A DNA stretch of 64,000 nucleotides from Prauserella halophila (lineage in GTDB: Bacteria > Actinomycetota > Actinomycetes > Mycobacteriales > Pseudonocardiaceae). Where the stretch lies: NCBI RefSeq assembly GCF_024171895.1, contig NZ_JAMTCQ010000008.1, positions 1-64,000 on the forward strand. The letters run 5' to 3'. The notes beneath the pieces were generated by a model, which saw nothing but the letters and a program-made list of their open reading frames with translations, was not told the DNA's origin and searched no databases. Of this stretch, positions 17,044 to 24,793 are shown one piece after another; position 1 is the stretch's first letter; every line of letters starts with the position of its first letter. The position numbers and the translations under genes were made by a program.

Positions 17044-18585
17044 TTGCCGCGCCGCCATCCGCCACGTCGCCACGCCCGGCGGGCCGTGCTGGCCGCCCTG
17101 CTTCCCGTCCTCGTCGTCGCCGGGTGCACGGTCGGCCCGTCGACGCGGCCCGCCGTGGTCCAGAACGACGCCCCGGCACCGACCGAACGCGACCGCGAGG
17201 AATCGCCGGCGCCGCTACCGCCGCTCGGTGAGCCCGGCTCGTCCCGCATCGGCTGGTCCGACTGCGCCGCCGAGACGCGCGAACAGCTCGGCGAGGCCGC
17301 CGGCCGGAACCTGAACTACGAATGCGCGTACCTCACGACCACCCTCGACCCGCCCGGGATGCCCGGGCAGGGGCTCGCCCGCATGTCGGTGCTCAAGGCG
17401 GGCGACGGTCCGGTGCCGCTGGTGGTCGTCAACGACGTCGACGGCGAACCCGGCACCCGGTACGCCGCGCGACTGGCCGCGACGCTGCCCGACGAGCTGC
17501 TGCAACAGTTCTCGCTGATCGGCGTGGACCGCCGCGGCACGGGCGGTTCGGACGCCGTGCGCTGCATCCCGTCCGCCGAGCGGGCGACCCTGCTCGACAG
17601 CGACCCGTCGGAGGGCATCCAGCGGCCGCTGGATGCCGCCCGCACCGCGGGGCAGCAGTGCGCCATCGCGCTCGAGGACGAACAGGGCGCCATCGACACC
17701 CGGCGCACCACGAGCGACCTCGAGACCCTCCGCGAGAACCTCGGCATGGACCGTCTCCACGCACTCGGACACGGCGAGGGCTCCCGCGTGCTCGCCGTGT
17801 ACAGCGCACGGTTCCCCGACAAGACCGGACGGATGGTCCTCGACGGCATGCCGGATCCGTCCGACGACCACGCCACCGTGCTCGACGGGGTCGCCGGTGG
17901 CGCCGAAGCCACCCTCGACGCCGCGGGCGCGCAGCTCGGCCGCGACCTGCGCGCCGACGTCACGGCACTGACCGGCGAGCTCGACCGCGGCGCACCGCTG
18001 ACCTCCGGCGGGTACCGGCTCACCCCGCAGCTGGCCGTCCGCGCGGTACTGTCCGGCCTCGCCCAGCGTGACCGCTGGGCCGATCTCGCCGACGCCGTCG
18101 CCGCAGCGCGCTCCGGCGACCCGAACCCGCTGTTCGGATTCGTGCGTCCCCACATCGTCGAAGACCGGCTCGCCGCGGCCCGCCTCGACGGCACGATCGC
18201 GACGCAGTGCAACGACACCGTCACCCGGCAGCCCGCCGACCGGCTGGCCTCGACCGCCCGTGACCTCGCCCGCAACCACCCCGTGTTCGGCGCCGCGCTC
18301 GCTCAGGAGCTGGTGTGGTGCAGTCCGTGGCCCACCCGGTCCGACGAGCCCGGGGACATCGCCTCCGAGCACACGCCGCCGATCGTGGTCGTCAGCACCG
18401 AGACCGACCCGGTCACCCCCGGCAAGGGAACGGTCCGGGCCGCCGATCAGATGCCGCGTGCGGTGCACGTGGCATGGAAGGGCGCCGGGCACGGCGCGCT
18501 GAGCTCGGCGTGTGTCACCGACGCGGCGCGGGGATTCCTCGTCGACGGCGAGGTGCCGCGGGACGGCACCCTGTGCCCGGCGTGA
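17044..18585 (+). CDS. Secreted lipoprotein, alpha/beta-hydrolase fold with lost nucleophile
   Basis: The 513-residue protein starts with a signal peptide (RRAVLAALLPVLVV) and lipobox VAGC with Cys20, so it is exported and lipid-anchored. The body is the tripeptidyl-aminopeptidase-type hydrolase seen in Rv2672: QFSLIGVDRRGTGGSDAV (oxyanion side) and, C-terminally, VVVSTETDPVTPGKG (Asp) and KGAGHGALS (His). At the nucleophile elbow, where relatives have GxSxG, this sequence reads ALGHGEGSRVL, with Gly in place of Ser, so classical hydrolysis should not be possible. The TTG start at 17044 has GAGG upstream. It may be an inactive binding protein, unless the nearby serine in EGSR substitutes. Confidence 0.85.
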   Translation: MPRRHPPRRHARRAVLAALLPVLVVAGCTVGPSTRPAVVQNDAPAPTERDREESPAPLPPLGEPGSSRIGWSDCAAETREQLGEAAGRNLNYECAYLTTTLDPPGMPGQGLARMSVLKAGDGPVPLVVVNDVDGEPGTRYAARLAATLPDELLQQFSLIGVDRRGTGGSDAVRCIPSAERATLLDSDPSEGIQRPLDAARTAGQQCAIALEDEQGAIDTRRTTSDLETLRENLGMDRLHALGHGEGSRVLAVYSARFPDKTGRMVLDGMPDPSDDHATVLDGVAGGAEATLDAAGAQLGRDLRADVTALTGELDRGAPLTSGGYRLTPQLAVRAVLSGLAQRDRWADLADAVAAARSGDPNPLFGFVRPHIVEDRLAAARLDGTIATQCNDTVTRQPADRLASTARDLARNHPVFGAALAQELVWCSPWPTRSDEPGDIASEHTPPIVVVSTETDPVTPGKGTVRAADQMPRAVHVAWKGAGHGALSSACVTDAARGFLVDGEVPRDGTLCPA

Positions 18586-18618
18586 CCCGCCGCGCGTGAC
18601 CGGGCACGCCCGTCCGGG

Positions 18619-18642
18619 GTTCGGGCCCGGCCCGGCCCGAAC
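18619..18642 (+). terminator. Hairpin after the lipoprotein gene
   Basis: GTTCGGGCC (18619-18627) pairs with GGCCCGAAC (18634-18642), 6-nt loop, 34 nt beyond the stop codon. Confidence 0.5.
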
Positions 18643-18734
18643 GGAACCGCTCGCCACCGGCCGCAGCGACCACAGCGCCGCTGTCGATCATCGCGCGTAC
18701 CCGGCGAAGCGTTACTTGACGGAGGGCATGGGGA

Positions 18735-20009
18735 ATGTTTCGCTGTCGCGCGGTGAATCTTCTGTCGTTGCTCTCCGGTCTGACCAAGCACGACCCACAC
18801 GCCATCATCGCGATCGACGCCGATCCCGCGCAGCCCGTCCACGTGAGCCGCTCCGAACTGTGGCGGCGCACGCTGCAGCTGCGCGCGGATCTGGCGACGA
18901 CGGGCGTGGGGCGTGGTGACGTCGTCGCCGTGTGCCTGCCGAACTGGTCCGACCTGCTCGGCTGGCAGATCGCGACGGCCTCGCTCGGCGCGTGCGCCGT
19001 CGGACTCGACCCTGCGGCGCCGACCGCCGAACTGGCGCGCGCCGTGACCGACACCCGACCGCGGGTCCTCGCGCTCGACCGGGACGTGCCCGCGACGCTC
19101 ACCGACCACCTCCGTGCGGAATGCGCCGCCACGCCCGGCGACCCGGCACCCGCCGTCGCGGTCGTGCCCGGCCCGTGGTCCCAGCCCCCGGTCGACCCGT
19201 CGGCGTGGGATCTGGGCGGCGGTGCGTGGCAGCCCAGCGCCGCCACCGCGGGCATGCCGATGCCGGCGACCAGCGGCGACGAACCCGCCGTGGCGTTCGC
19301 CCCCGGGCTGGCCTGCTACCGGGAATCGGTCGTGGTGCGGCACGCGACCTCGACGGCAACGGCGCTCGGGCTCGGCGACGGCGACCTGGTCGTCTGCACC
19401 CGCCCGGCGACGCGTCCCATCGCGTGGTCGTTCGCCCTCGCGGCGCTCGCGGGCGGCGCGACGTACCTGTTCGACCCCAGGCTCGACGAAACCACCCTGC
19501 CCGGCGAACTCGCCCGGTTCGGGGCGACACACCTGGCCGCCGACGAGGCGACCGCGCTGCGCCTGGCCAAGTCCTGCCACGCCCGGAGTCACGACGCCGG
19601 CGCGGTGCTGCCGTCGCTCCGATGGGTGGGCATCGCGAACGCCACCTCCGCCGACGCCGCACAGCGGCTCGACGAACTCGGCATACCGGCCCGTGGCTTC
19701 TACGCCCCGGCCGGGGTGCTCGCACCGTTCGCGGTGTGGCCCACCGGCAGGTCGACCGCCGACCGGTGGCTCGGCGGCGGCCATCCGGTGTGCGCGGACG
19801 TCGACGTCCGCGTGACCGACCCCGAGTCCGGCGAGCCCGTCGCCGACGGCGAGAGCGGAGTCGTCGAGCTACGCGGTGCCTGCGTACCCGAACCGCGTTC
19901 CGAGAGCCACGGCACGGCCGCAGCCGACTGGTTCCCCACCGGCGACCTGGGCACGCTGACCCCCGGCGGCGACGTGCGCTACGACGGTCCCGCGGACCGC
20001 GACGCGTGA
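18735..20009 (+). CDS. Degenerate adenylate-forming (acyl-CoA synthetase-like) protein lacking C-terminal domain
   Basis: The 424-residue protein aligns with the large N-terminal domain of AMP-binding enzymes: ELWRRTLQLRADLATTGVGRGDVVAVCLPN, ASLGACAVGLDPAAPTAEL, a mid-region LAALAGGATYLFDPRLD, and a late WFPTGDLGTLTPGGDVRYDG with the ribose-binding Asp. Key parts are missing. The Ser/Thr/Gly-rich phosphate loop is replaced by AVAFAPGLACYRESVVV, and the C-terminal subdomain with the catalytic lysine is absent. It is unlikely to activate an acid. GGAGGG lies 8 nt before the ATG at 18735, so it is well translated. Coding bias is normal, suggesting a maintained pseudoenzyme rather than decay. Confidence 0.75.
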   Translation: MFRCRAVNLLSLLSGLTKHDPHAIIAIDADPAQPVHVSRSELWRRTLQLRADLATTGVGRGDVVAVCLPNWSDLLGWQIATASLGACAVGLDPAAPTAELARAVTDTRPRVLALDRDVPATLTDHLRAECAATPGDPAPAVAVVPGPWSQPPVDPSAWDLGGGAWQPSAATAGMPMPATSGDEPAVAFAPGLACYRESVVVRHATSTATALGLGDGDLVVCTRPATRPIAWSFALAALAGGATYLFDPRLDETTLPGELARFGATHLAADEATALRLAKSCHARSHDAGAVLPSLRWVGIANATSADAAQRLDELGIPARGFYAPAGVLAPFAVWPTGRSTADRWLGGGHPVCADVDVRVTDPESGEPVADGESGVVELRGACVPEPRSESHGTAAADWFPTGDLGTLTPGGDVRYDGPADRDA

Positions 20010-20026
20010 GCGCCCCGACCGTCCAC

Positions 20027-20032
20027 TACGGT
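20027..20032 (+). promoter_or_regulatory. -10 box of the TVP38-like gene (leaderless)
   Basis: TACGGT followed by 6 nt (TGATCC) and the GTG at 20039. Confidence 0.5.
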
Positions 20033-20038
20033 TGATCC

Positions 20039-20722
20039 GTGCCGCGCCGGACCACACTGCTTCTCGGAATCCTGTTGCTCGCGGCGCTCGTTCTCGCGGC
20101 GCTGCTGCTGCCGATCCCCTCCCCGGCCGAGATGCGCGCCTGGGCGGACGAGGCGGGTGCCGCCGCCTCGGTCGTGTTCCTGGCCGCCTACGCCGTGTGC
20201 ACGATCGCACCCGTCCCCCGCACCGCATTCAACCTCGCCGCCGGTCTGCTCCTCGGGCACGTCTCCGGCGTGGTCGTCGCCCTCACCGCCACGATCGTGT
20301 CCGGTCTGTGCGGATTCCAGCTCGCGCGCCTGCTCGGCCGGGAGTTCGTCACCCGCAATCTGCACCGCACCTCCGTGCACGCCGTCGACGCGCGACTCTC
20401 CGGCGGCGGTATGCTGGCCGTCGCGTCGCTGCGGCTGATCCCGGTCGTGCCGTTCGCCCCGTTGAGCTACTGCTGCGGTGTGTCCTCGCTCGCACTTCGG
20501 CCGTATCTCGTCGGCACCGCACTCGGCAGTGTTCCGGGCACGATCGCCGTGGTCGTTCTCGGCGACGCCCTGACCGGTAACACACCGACTGCGCTGCTGA
20601 TCTGCTACGGCGTGTTCGCCGCACTGGGCGCTGCCGGACTGCTGCGCGTCATCCGCACGGCGGCACCGGCCGGCGATCGGATGGCCGGGGTGGCGTCCCG
20701 TCCGGACGGCGCAGCCGACTAG
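20039..20722 (+). CDS. TVP38/TMEM64 family (DedA-like VTT) membrane protein
   Basis: The 227-residue integral membrane protein opens with a hydrophobic helix (TLLLGILLLAALVLAALLLP). The VTT core is APVPRTAFNLAAGLLLGHVSG with the re-entrant Pro-Arg loop, then GFQLARLLGREFV and LRLIPVVPFAPLSYCCG. The last helix is GTIAVVVLGDAL. VTT proteins are implicated in lipid scrambling or transport and membrane homeostasis. The GTG start is 6 nt after a -10 box, so the message is likely leaderless. Confidence 0.85.
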   Translation: MPRRTTLLLGILLLAALVLAALLLPIPSPAEMRAWADEAGAAASVVFLAAYAVCTIAPVPRTAFNLAAGLLLGHVSGVVVALTATIVSGLCGFQLARLLGREFVTRNLHRTSVHAVDARLSGGGMLAVASLRLIPVVPFAPLSYCCGVSSLALRPYLVGTALGSVPGTIAVVVLGDALTGNTPTALLICYGVFAALGAAGLLRVIRTAAPAGDRMAGVASRPDGAAD

Positions 20723-20786
20723 GCGGCCCCGGTTCGATCGGGCCGCGCCGAGGCGGGAAGCTACACTCGACACGGGCGCTAGCGGG

Positions 20787-22379
20787 GTGGCGCACCGGTC
20801 CCTTTTCGAGAGCTCGGGCCGTCACGACAACGACGGGCTCGAGCAGCAGCCGAGCAGTACCCGAGGAGAAGGCGTCATCGACACCGGTCAGTTGGTCGCA
20901 GGCCACTATCGCCTCGTAGAGCACGTCGGCAGCGGCGCCATGGGCATCGTGTGGCGCGCCGTCGATGAACGCCTCGAACGGTCGGTCGCCGTCAAGCAGA
21001 TCCTGACGCAGCCCGGTCTGTCCGAGACCGAGCGCACGACCGTGCGCCAGCGCGCCATGCGCGAGGCGAGGAACGCCGCCCGGTTCCAGCATCCGGGTGC
21101 CATCGTCGTGTTCGACATCACCGAACACGACGGCGACCCCGTGCTCGTCATGGAGTACCTGCCCTCACAGAGCCTGTCCGCGATCCTCGCCGAGCGCGGC
21201 ACCCTGCCGGTGCCCGAGGTCGCCCGCATCGGCGAACAGGTCGCCGCCGCGCTGGTCGCGGCCCACCGGGCGGGGATCGTGCATCGTGACATCAAGCCCG
21301 GCAACCTGCTGATCGATTCCGGTGGCACCTGCAAGATCACCGACTTCGGTATCTCGCGGGCCAGCGGTGACCTGACGCTCACCCAGACCGGTCTCATCGG
21401 CGGGACTCCGGCGTATCTCGCACCCGAACTCGCACGCGGTGCGGACCCGACGCCCGCATCCGACGTGTTCGCCCTCGGCGCGACCCTGTACCACGCGATC
21501 GAAGGCCTGCCCCCGTACGGCGACAACACCAACCAGCTCGCACTGCTCTATGCCGCCGCGAACGGGCAGATCAACCCTCCTCACCACGCGGGCCAGGCGA
21601 CCGCGCTGCTGATGAGCCTGCTGCGTACCGAGGCCGACGAACGCCCCACGATGGGCGAGGCGCAGGAGCAACTCGCCCAGCTGGCAGGTGGCGCACCGAC
21701 CGCCGGGCCCCCGCTCGCGGCCACCGCGGTCTCACCCGCGGTGGCCGATCACGGCGGTGGCCGCAGGCCCGCGGCACCGTGGCAACGCGGCGACCAGCGT
21801 TCCGCCCCGCCGTCGACCGCCACGGGCACGCCCGCCGTGACCTCGGCAGCCACCGCGGACGAAGGCGGCACGAGTGGCAGACGGCGCACCCCGTTGCTGC
21901 TGGTCGCGGCCGGCATCGCCGTGCTGGCCGTCGCCGCGGTGCTGGTGTTCGCACTCGGCGGCGGGGACGACGACCCGGCCGCGGGCGGCGACCCGTCGCA
22001 GCCGCGGGACCCGGTCTCCTCGACGGCGCCCCCGTCCTCGAGCACGCAGTCCGGCTCCGACGAGCCCGTCGAGTGGGGGGACGCCGGAGCCCTGGTCGGC
22101 GAGTTCTACAACGACCCGGAGTGGGACCGGCTGACCCCCTCGGCCCAGGCTGCCTACGGCTCGGAGGAGGACTTCGAGACGTACTGGGACGAGCACAGTC
22201 TGTCCGGATGGTCCGACGCGTCGGCCCCCGATGGCCAGAACGCCGACGGTTCGGTCGACATCCAGGTCCAGCTCGACTTCGGCGACGGCAAGCGGCCCCA
22301 CACGGTGCGGGTCGTCAACGCCGACGGCGAACTGAAGCTCGACGGCGAGACCCGGCCGCAGGCGGGGGTGTCGCGCTGA
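20787..22379 (+). CDS. Membrane-bound Ser/Thr protein kinase (Pkn2/PASTA-less)
   Basis: The 530-residue protein has a eukaryotic-type kinase domain (about residues 41-300): glycine loop VGSGAMGIVW, ATP lysine K70 in SVAVKQI, catalytic loop HRDIKPGNLL with D168, DFGIS, and the activation segment GTPAYLAPELARG. A Pro/Ala/Thr linker and one membrane helix follow (LLLVAAGIAVLAVAAVLVFA, about residues 370-390). The 130-residue outer domain ends LDFGDGKRPHTVRVVNADG and has no PASTA repeat; it may bind an unknown signal. The GTG at 20787 is used because no canonical start exists nearer the kinase domain. The likely -10 is TACACT at 20762-20767, giving a leader of about 13 nt. Confidence 0.9.
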   Translation: MAHRSLFESSGRHDNDGLEQQPSSTRGEGVIDTGQLVAGHYRLVEHVGSGAMGIVWRAVDERLERSVAVKQILTQPGLSETERTTVRQRAMREARNAARFQHPGAIVVFDITEHDGDPVLVMEYLPSQSLSAILAERGTLPVPEVARIGEQVAAALVAAHRAGIVHRDIKPGNLLIDSGGTCKITDFGISRASGDLTLTQTGLIGGTPAYLAPELARGADPTPASDVFALGATLYHAIEGLPPYGDNTNQLALLYAAANGQINPPHHAGQATALLMSLLRTEADERPTMGEAQEQLAQLAGGAPTAGPPLAATAVSPAVADHGGGRRPAAPWQRGDQRSAPPSTATGTPAVTSAATADEGGTSGRRRTPLLLVAAGIAVLAVAAVLVFALGGGDDDPAAGGDPSQPRDPVSSTAPPSSSTQSGSDEPVEWGDAGALVGEFYNDPEWDRLTPSAQAAYGSEEDFETYWDEHSLSGWSDASAPDGQNADGSVDIQVQLDFGDGKRPHTVRVVNADGELKLDGETRPQAGVSR

Positions 22380-22400
22380 CCGGCGACCCGGGCACGCCAG

Positions 22401-22435
22401 TGCGCATGTCCTACCGACTGCGCATGTCCTACCGT
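22401..22435 (+). repeat. Tandem 18-bp duplication carrying a -10 box
   Basis: TGCGCATGTCCTACCG occurs at 22401-22416 and 22419-22434. The second copy continues into TACCGT (22430-22435), a -10 hexamer 7 nt before the ATG at 22443. In the first copy the hexamer reads TACCGA. Confidence 0.6.
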
Positions 22436-22442
22436 GGGCACC

Positions 22443-22742
22443 ATGCCGGATGACGAGGCCACCCGCCGTCGGCGACTGTTCGACGACGAACTCGTCGGGC
22501 TCGATCCGGACGATCCGGAGGCCCAGGAGTTCGCCGACCACCTGAACCGGATGCAGCGTGCCGATCCGGCGTTCACGGTCGAAGGGTCGCTGCGCGGCGT
22601 GGCCGACTTCGCCGAGGGCAGCACCCGCGCGAGCGGCCTGCGCTGGTGGACCGCCGTGCTGATCATCCTGCTGCTTCTGCTGGGCGTCGTCGTCGGTGCC
22701 TGGGACCAGCTGAGCGCCTTCGTCACGCACCTGGCCGGGTAA
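22443..22742 (+). CDS. Small single-pass membrane protein, unknown function
   Basis: The 99-residue protein has an acidic/basic cytoplasmic half ([20 protein letters not shown]) and one C-terminal membrane helix ([20 protein letters not shown], about residues 68-87). The start follows the -10 TACCGT by 7 nt. Its stop is 10 bp from the msrB start, so they may be transcribed together. No family name can be given. Confidence 0.65.
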   Translation: MPDDEATRRRRLFDDELVGLDPDDPEAQEFADHLNRMQRADPAFTVEGSLRGVADFAEGSTRASGLRWWTAVLIILLLLLGVVVGAWDQLSAFVTHLAG

Positions 22743-22752
22743 TCTGGGCGGT

Positions 22753-23208
22753 ATGGATCCCGCCGCGAACACCACTCCCGCCGAGAGCACCAGTCCCGCC
22801 CAGACCACTGCCCGCGTCACGAAATCCGACGACGAGTGGCGCGCCGAACTGGAGCCGGAAGCCTACGCGGTGCTGCGCACATCGGCCACCGAGCGCCCGT
22901 TCACCGGCGACTACACCGACACGACCACCGAAGGCGTCTACGAGTGCCGGGGCTGCGGCGCCGAGCTGTTCCGTTCGACGACGAAGTTCGACAGCCACTG
23001 CGGCTGGCCGTCGTTCTACGATCCGGCCGACTCCGATGCCGTCATCCTGCGCAAGGACGCCTCGCTCGGCATGGTGCGCATCGAGGTGCTGTGCGCGTCG
23101 TGCCACGGCCACCTCGGACACGTCTTCGAGGGCGAGGGCTACGCGACGCCGACGGACCAGCGCTACTGCATCAACTCGGTCGCGCTGCGCCTCGTCCCCG
23201 CAGAGTAG
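22753..23208 (+). CDS. msrB: Peptide-methionine (R)-S-oxide reductase
   Basis: The 151-residue enzyme reduces the R form of methionine sulfoxide in oxidised proteins. It has the two zinc-binding CxxC pairs (CRGCG at about residues 64-68 and CASCH at about 116-120), the substrate motif HCGWPSF, GHLGHVF, and the catalytic cysteine C139 in RYCINSVAL. An N-terminal Thr/Ala-rich stretch of about 20 residues is extra. The M. tuberculosis orthologue Rv2674 is likewise near the heme genes. The end of the gene is part of a 17-bp tandem repeat. Confidence 0.95.
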   Translation: MDPAANTTPAESTSPAQTTARVTKSDDEWRAELEPEAYAVLRTSATERPFTGDYTDTTTEGVYECRGCGAELFRSTTKFDSHCGWPSFYDPADSDAVILRKDASLGMVRIEVLCASCHGHLGHVFEGEGYATPTDQRYCINSVALRLVPAE

Positions 23209-23263
23209 GAGTCCCCGCAGAGTAGGAGTCCCCGCAGAGTAGGAGTCCCCGCGGAGTAGGAGT
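23196..23263 (+). repeat. Four 17-bp tandem repeats spanning the msrB stop codon
   Basis: CCCCGCAGAGTAGGAGT occurs at 23196-23212, 23213-23229, 23230-23246 and (one change) 23247-23263. The TAG inside the first unit is the msrB stop. Because 17 is not a multiple of 3, extra units do not extend the protein, but each still carries a TAG. Confidence 0.9.
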
Positions 23264-23337
23264 CCCCGTCGAATGAGGGCATCCGCCCCGTGAAGCCTGC
23301 GGGAACTCACGGGACCGGCCGCAGCGTGGGGCGCGCC

Positions 23338-23763
23338 TCACGCTGCGGCGGGAACGACCTCGACGTCGCACGGCACCCCGTGTGCTCTGCCCAACCGCGC
23401 ATCCGCGGTGACCAGGGGAAGCTTGAGCCGCACGGCCAGGCTCACGTACAGCCCGTCGTAGAATCGCACGCGGTCCCGCAGCTCCCAGGCACCGCGGCTC
23501 AACGGCCCCGCGTGGGGATAGCGTTCGTCGACCACCAGGTCCACCGCGGCCAGTGCCGCCGCCGCACCGTCGGGCGAGAGGCCGCCCCGCAGCACGTGCT
23601 TGCGAAGCACGTCGCCCACCTCGGCGTCGACGAGGTGCGGCGCGTGCACCGCACCGGCGGCGAGACGTCTCCCCAGTTCCTCGGCCCGTGGTGTCAGCTC
23701 GGTCAACATCACCACCAGCGTCGAGGCGTCGGCCACGACCTCATCGCCCACGATGGTTCGCAT
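23338..23763 (-). CDS. vapC: VapC-type PIN-domain toxin
   Basis: The 141-residue PIN-domain ribonuclease has the acidic catalytic residues expected: the first Asp in VVADASTLVVML, Glu in HLVDAEVGDVL, Asp in RVRFYDGLYVSLA and Asp in LPLVTADARL. VapC toxins cleave tRNA or rRNA when freed from VapB. The ATG at 23763 overlaps the vapB 3' end by 23 nt, a typical toxin-antitoxin arrangement; a GTG at 23754 is also possible. Confidence 0.88.
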   Translation of the reverse strand: MRTIVGDEVVADASTLVVMLTELTPRAEELGRRLAAGAVHAPHLVDAEVGDVLRKHVLRGGLSPDGAAAALAAVDLVVDERYPHAGPLSRGAWELRDRVRFYDGLYVSLAVRLKLPLVTADARLGRAHGVPCDVEVVPAAA

Positions 23764-24016
23764 CCTCGTCGCCCGGCCACGGGCCCCGGATGTCGTCGAG
23801 ATCGGACACGACGGTCTCCGCCGTGACACCGGGTTCGTTCCGCTCGGTCAACTCGGCCCGCAGGCGTTCGAACACCGATCGCTTCCGCGCGACCCGCGCC
23901 AGGAAGCCCGCCTGTTCCCGCATGTAGGACTGCAGCGACTTGCCCTCCGCGCTGGCCGCGGCGCGCAGGGCCTCGTACTCCTCGTCCGGGATGTCACGGA
24001 TCTGAATGGTCGCCAT
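23741..24016 (-). CDS. vapB: VapB-type antitoxin (FitA-like ribbon-helix-helix)
   Basis: The 91-residue protein starts with MATIQIRDIPDEEYEALRAA and continues SAEGKSLQSYMREQ, the ribbon-helix-helix fold of FitA/VapB antitoxins that bind DNA as dimers. The C-terminal half (SDLDDIRGPWPG) would wrap VapC. It is the first gene of the pair. A -10 (TAAAAT) and a 10-bp-arm palindrome surround its start codon, consistent with autorepression by the VapBC complex and a leaderless message. Confidence 0.88.
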   Translation of the reverse strand: MATIQIRDIPDEEYEALRAAASAEGKSLQSYMREQAGFLARVARKRSVFERLRAELTERNEPGVTAETVVSDLDDIRGPWPGDEDANHRGR

Positions 24017-24052
24017 AGCGCCATTTTAGCGCTGCGCCATTCTGGCGCTATG
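24014..24052 (-). promoter_or_regulatory. vapBC promoter/operator palindrome over the start codon
   Basis: CATAGCGCCA (24014-24023) and TGGCGCTATG (24043-24052) are perfect 10-bp inverted repeats. Additional GCGCCA and AGCGCT half-sites lie between them. On the minus strand the -10 TAAAAT (24028-24023) ends 6 nt before the vapB ATG (24016). The operator therefore embraces both the -10 and the start codon. Confidence 0.75.
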
Positions 24053-24093
24053 GCGGTCGACACTGCAGCGGCCGGGTGGACCATCGCGCCGCC

Positions 24094-24789
24094 TCAGGGC
24101 AGCGTGCGCACCAGATCACTCGGCTCGATGCGCGGACCCGTGTAGAACGGGATCTCCTCACGCACGTGGCGCCGCGCCTCGGTGCCGCGCAGGTGCCGCA
24201 TGAGGTCGACGATCCGGTGCAGTTCGTCGGCCTCGAACGCGAGGATCCACTCGTAGTCACCGAGCGCGAAGGCGGGCACGGTGTTGGCACGCACGTCCGG
24301 GTAGTCGCGGGCCTCCTTGCCGTGGTCGGCGAGCATCGTCCGGCGCTCGTCGTCCGGCAACAGGTACCACTCGTAGGAGCGCACGAACGGGTACACGCAG
24401 ACGTAGCGCTTCGGGTCCTCGCCCGCGACGAACGCCGGGACGTGGCTCTTGTTGAACTCGGCGGGCCGGTGCAGCGCCACCTGGCTCCAGACCGGCGTGG
24501 ACACGCGGCCGAGCGGCGTCGTGCGACGGAACGCGGTGTAGGCCGCCTGGAGCTGTTCGACCTCCTCGGCGTGCCACCAGATCATGAAGTCGGCGTCGGC
24601 GCGCATGCCCGCGACGTCGTACACCCCGCGGACCACGACACCCTTGCCTTCGAGAGCGTCCAGGTACTCGGCGGTCGCCTGCGCCGCGGCGTCGCGGTCG
24701 TCGCCGAGCGTGCCGGGCTCGACCCGGAAGACCGACCACATGGTGTACCGGAGCGTGCTGTTCAGTTCGTCGTAATTCAACCGAGCCAT
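24094..24789 (-). CDS. hemQ: Coproheme decarboxylase (chlorite-dismutase family)
   Basis: The 231-residue HemQ performs the last step of the coproporphyrin-dependent heme route, removing two carboxylates of coproheme with peroxide. The protein starts [20 protein letters not shown] and has [28 protein letters not shown] and [17 protein letters not shown], typical of actinobacterial HemQ. It has the tyrosine-rich actinobacterial form and not the chlorite dismutase distal Arg signature. It lies 4 bp downstream of hemY in the order hemE-hemY-hemQ on the minus strand, as in M. tuberculosis (Rv2678c-Rv2676c). Confidence 0.94.
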   Translation of the reverse strand: MARLNYDELNSTLRYTMWSVFRVEPGTLGDDRDAAAQATAEYLDALEGKGVVVRGVYDVAGMRADADFMIWWHAEEVEQLQAAYTAFRRTTPLGRVSTPVWSQVALHRPAEFNKSHVPAFVAGEDPKRYVCVYPFVRSYEWYLLPDDERRTMLADHGKEARDYPDVRANTVPAFALGDYEWILAFEADELHRIVDLMRHLRGTEARRHVREEIPFYTGPRIEPSDLVRTLP

Positions 24790-24793
24790 GGCC

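Noticed and set aside
17215-18657. 480-codon minus-strand open frame
   Set aside because: Antisense shadow of the lipoprotein hydrolase; no domain, GC-driven.
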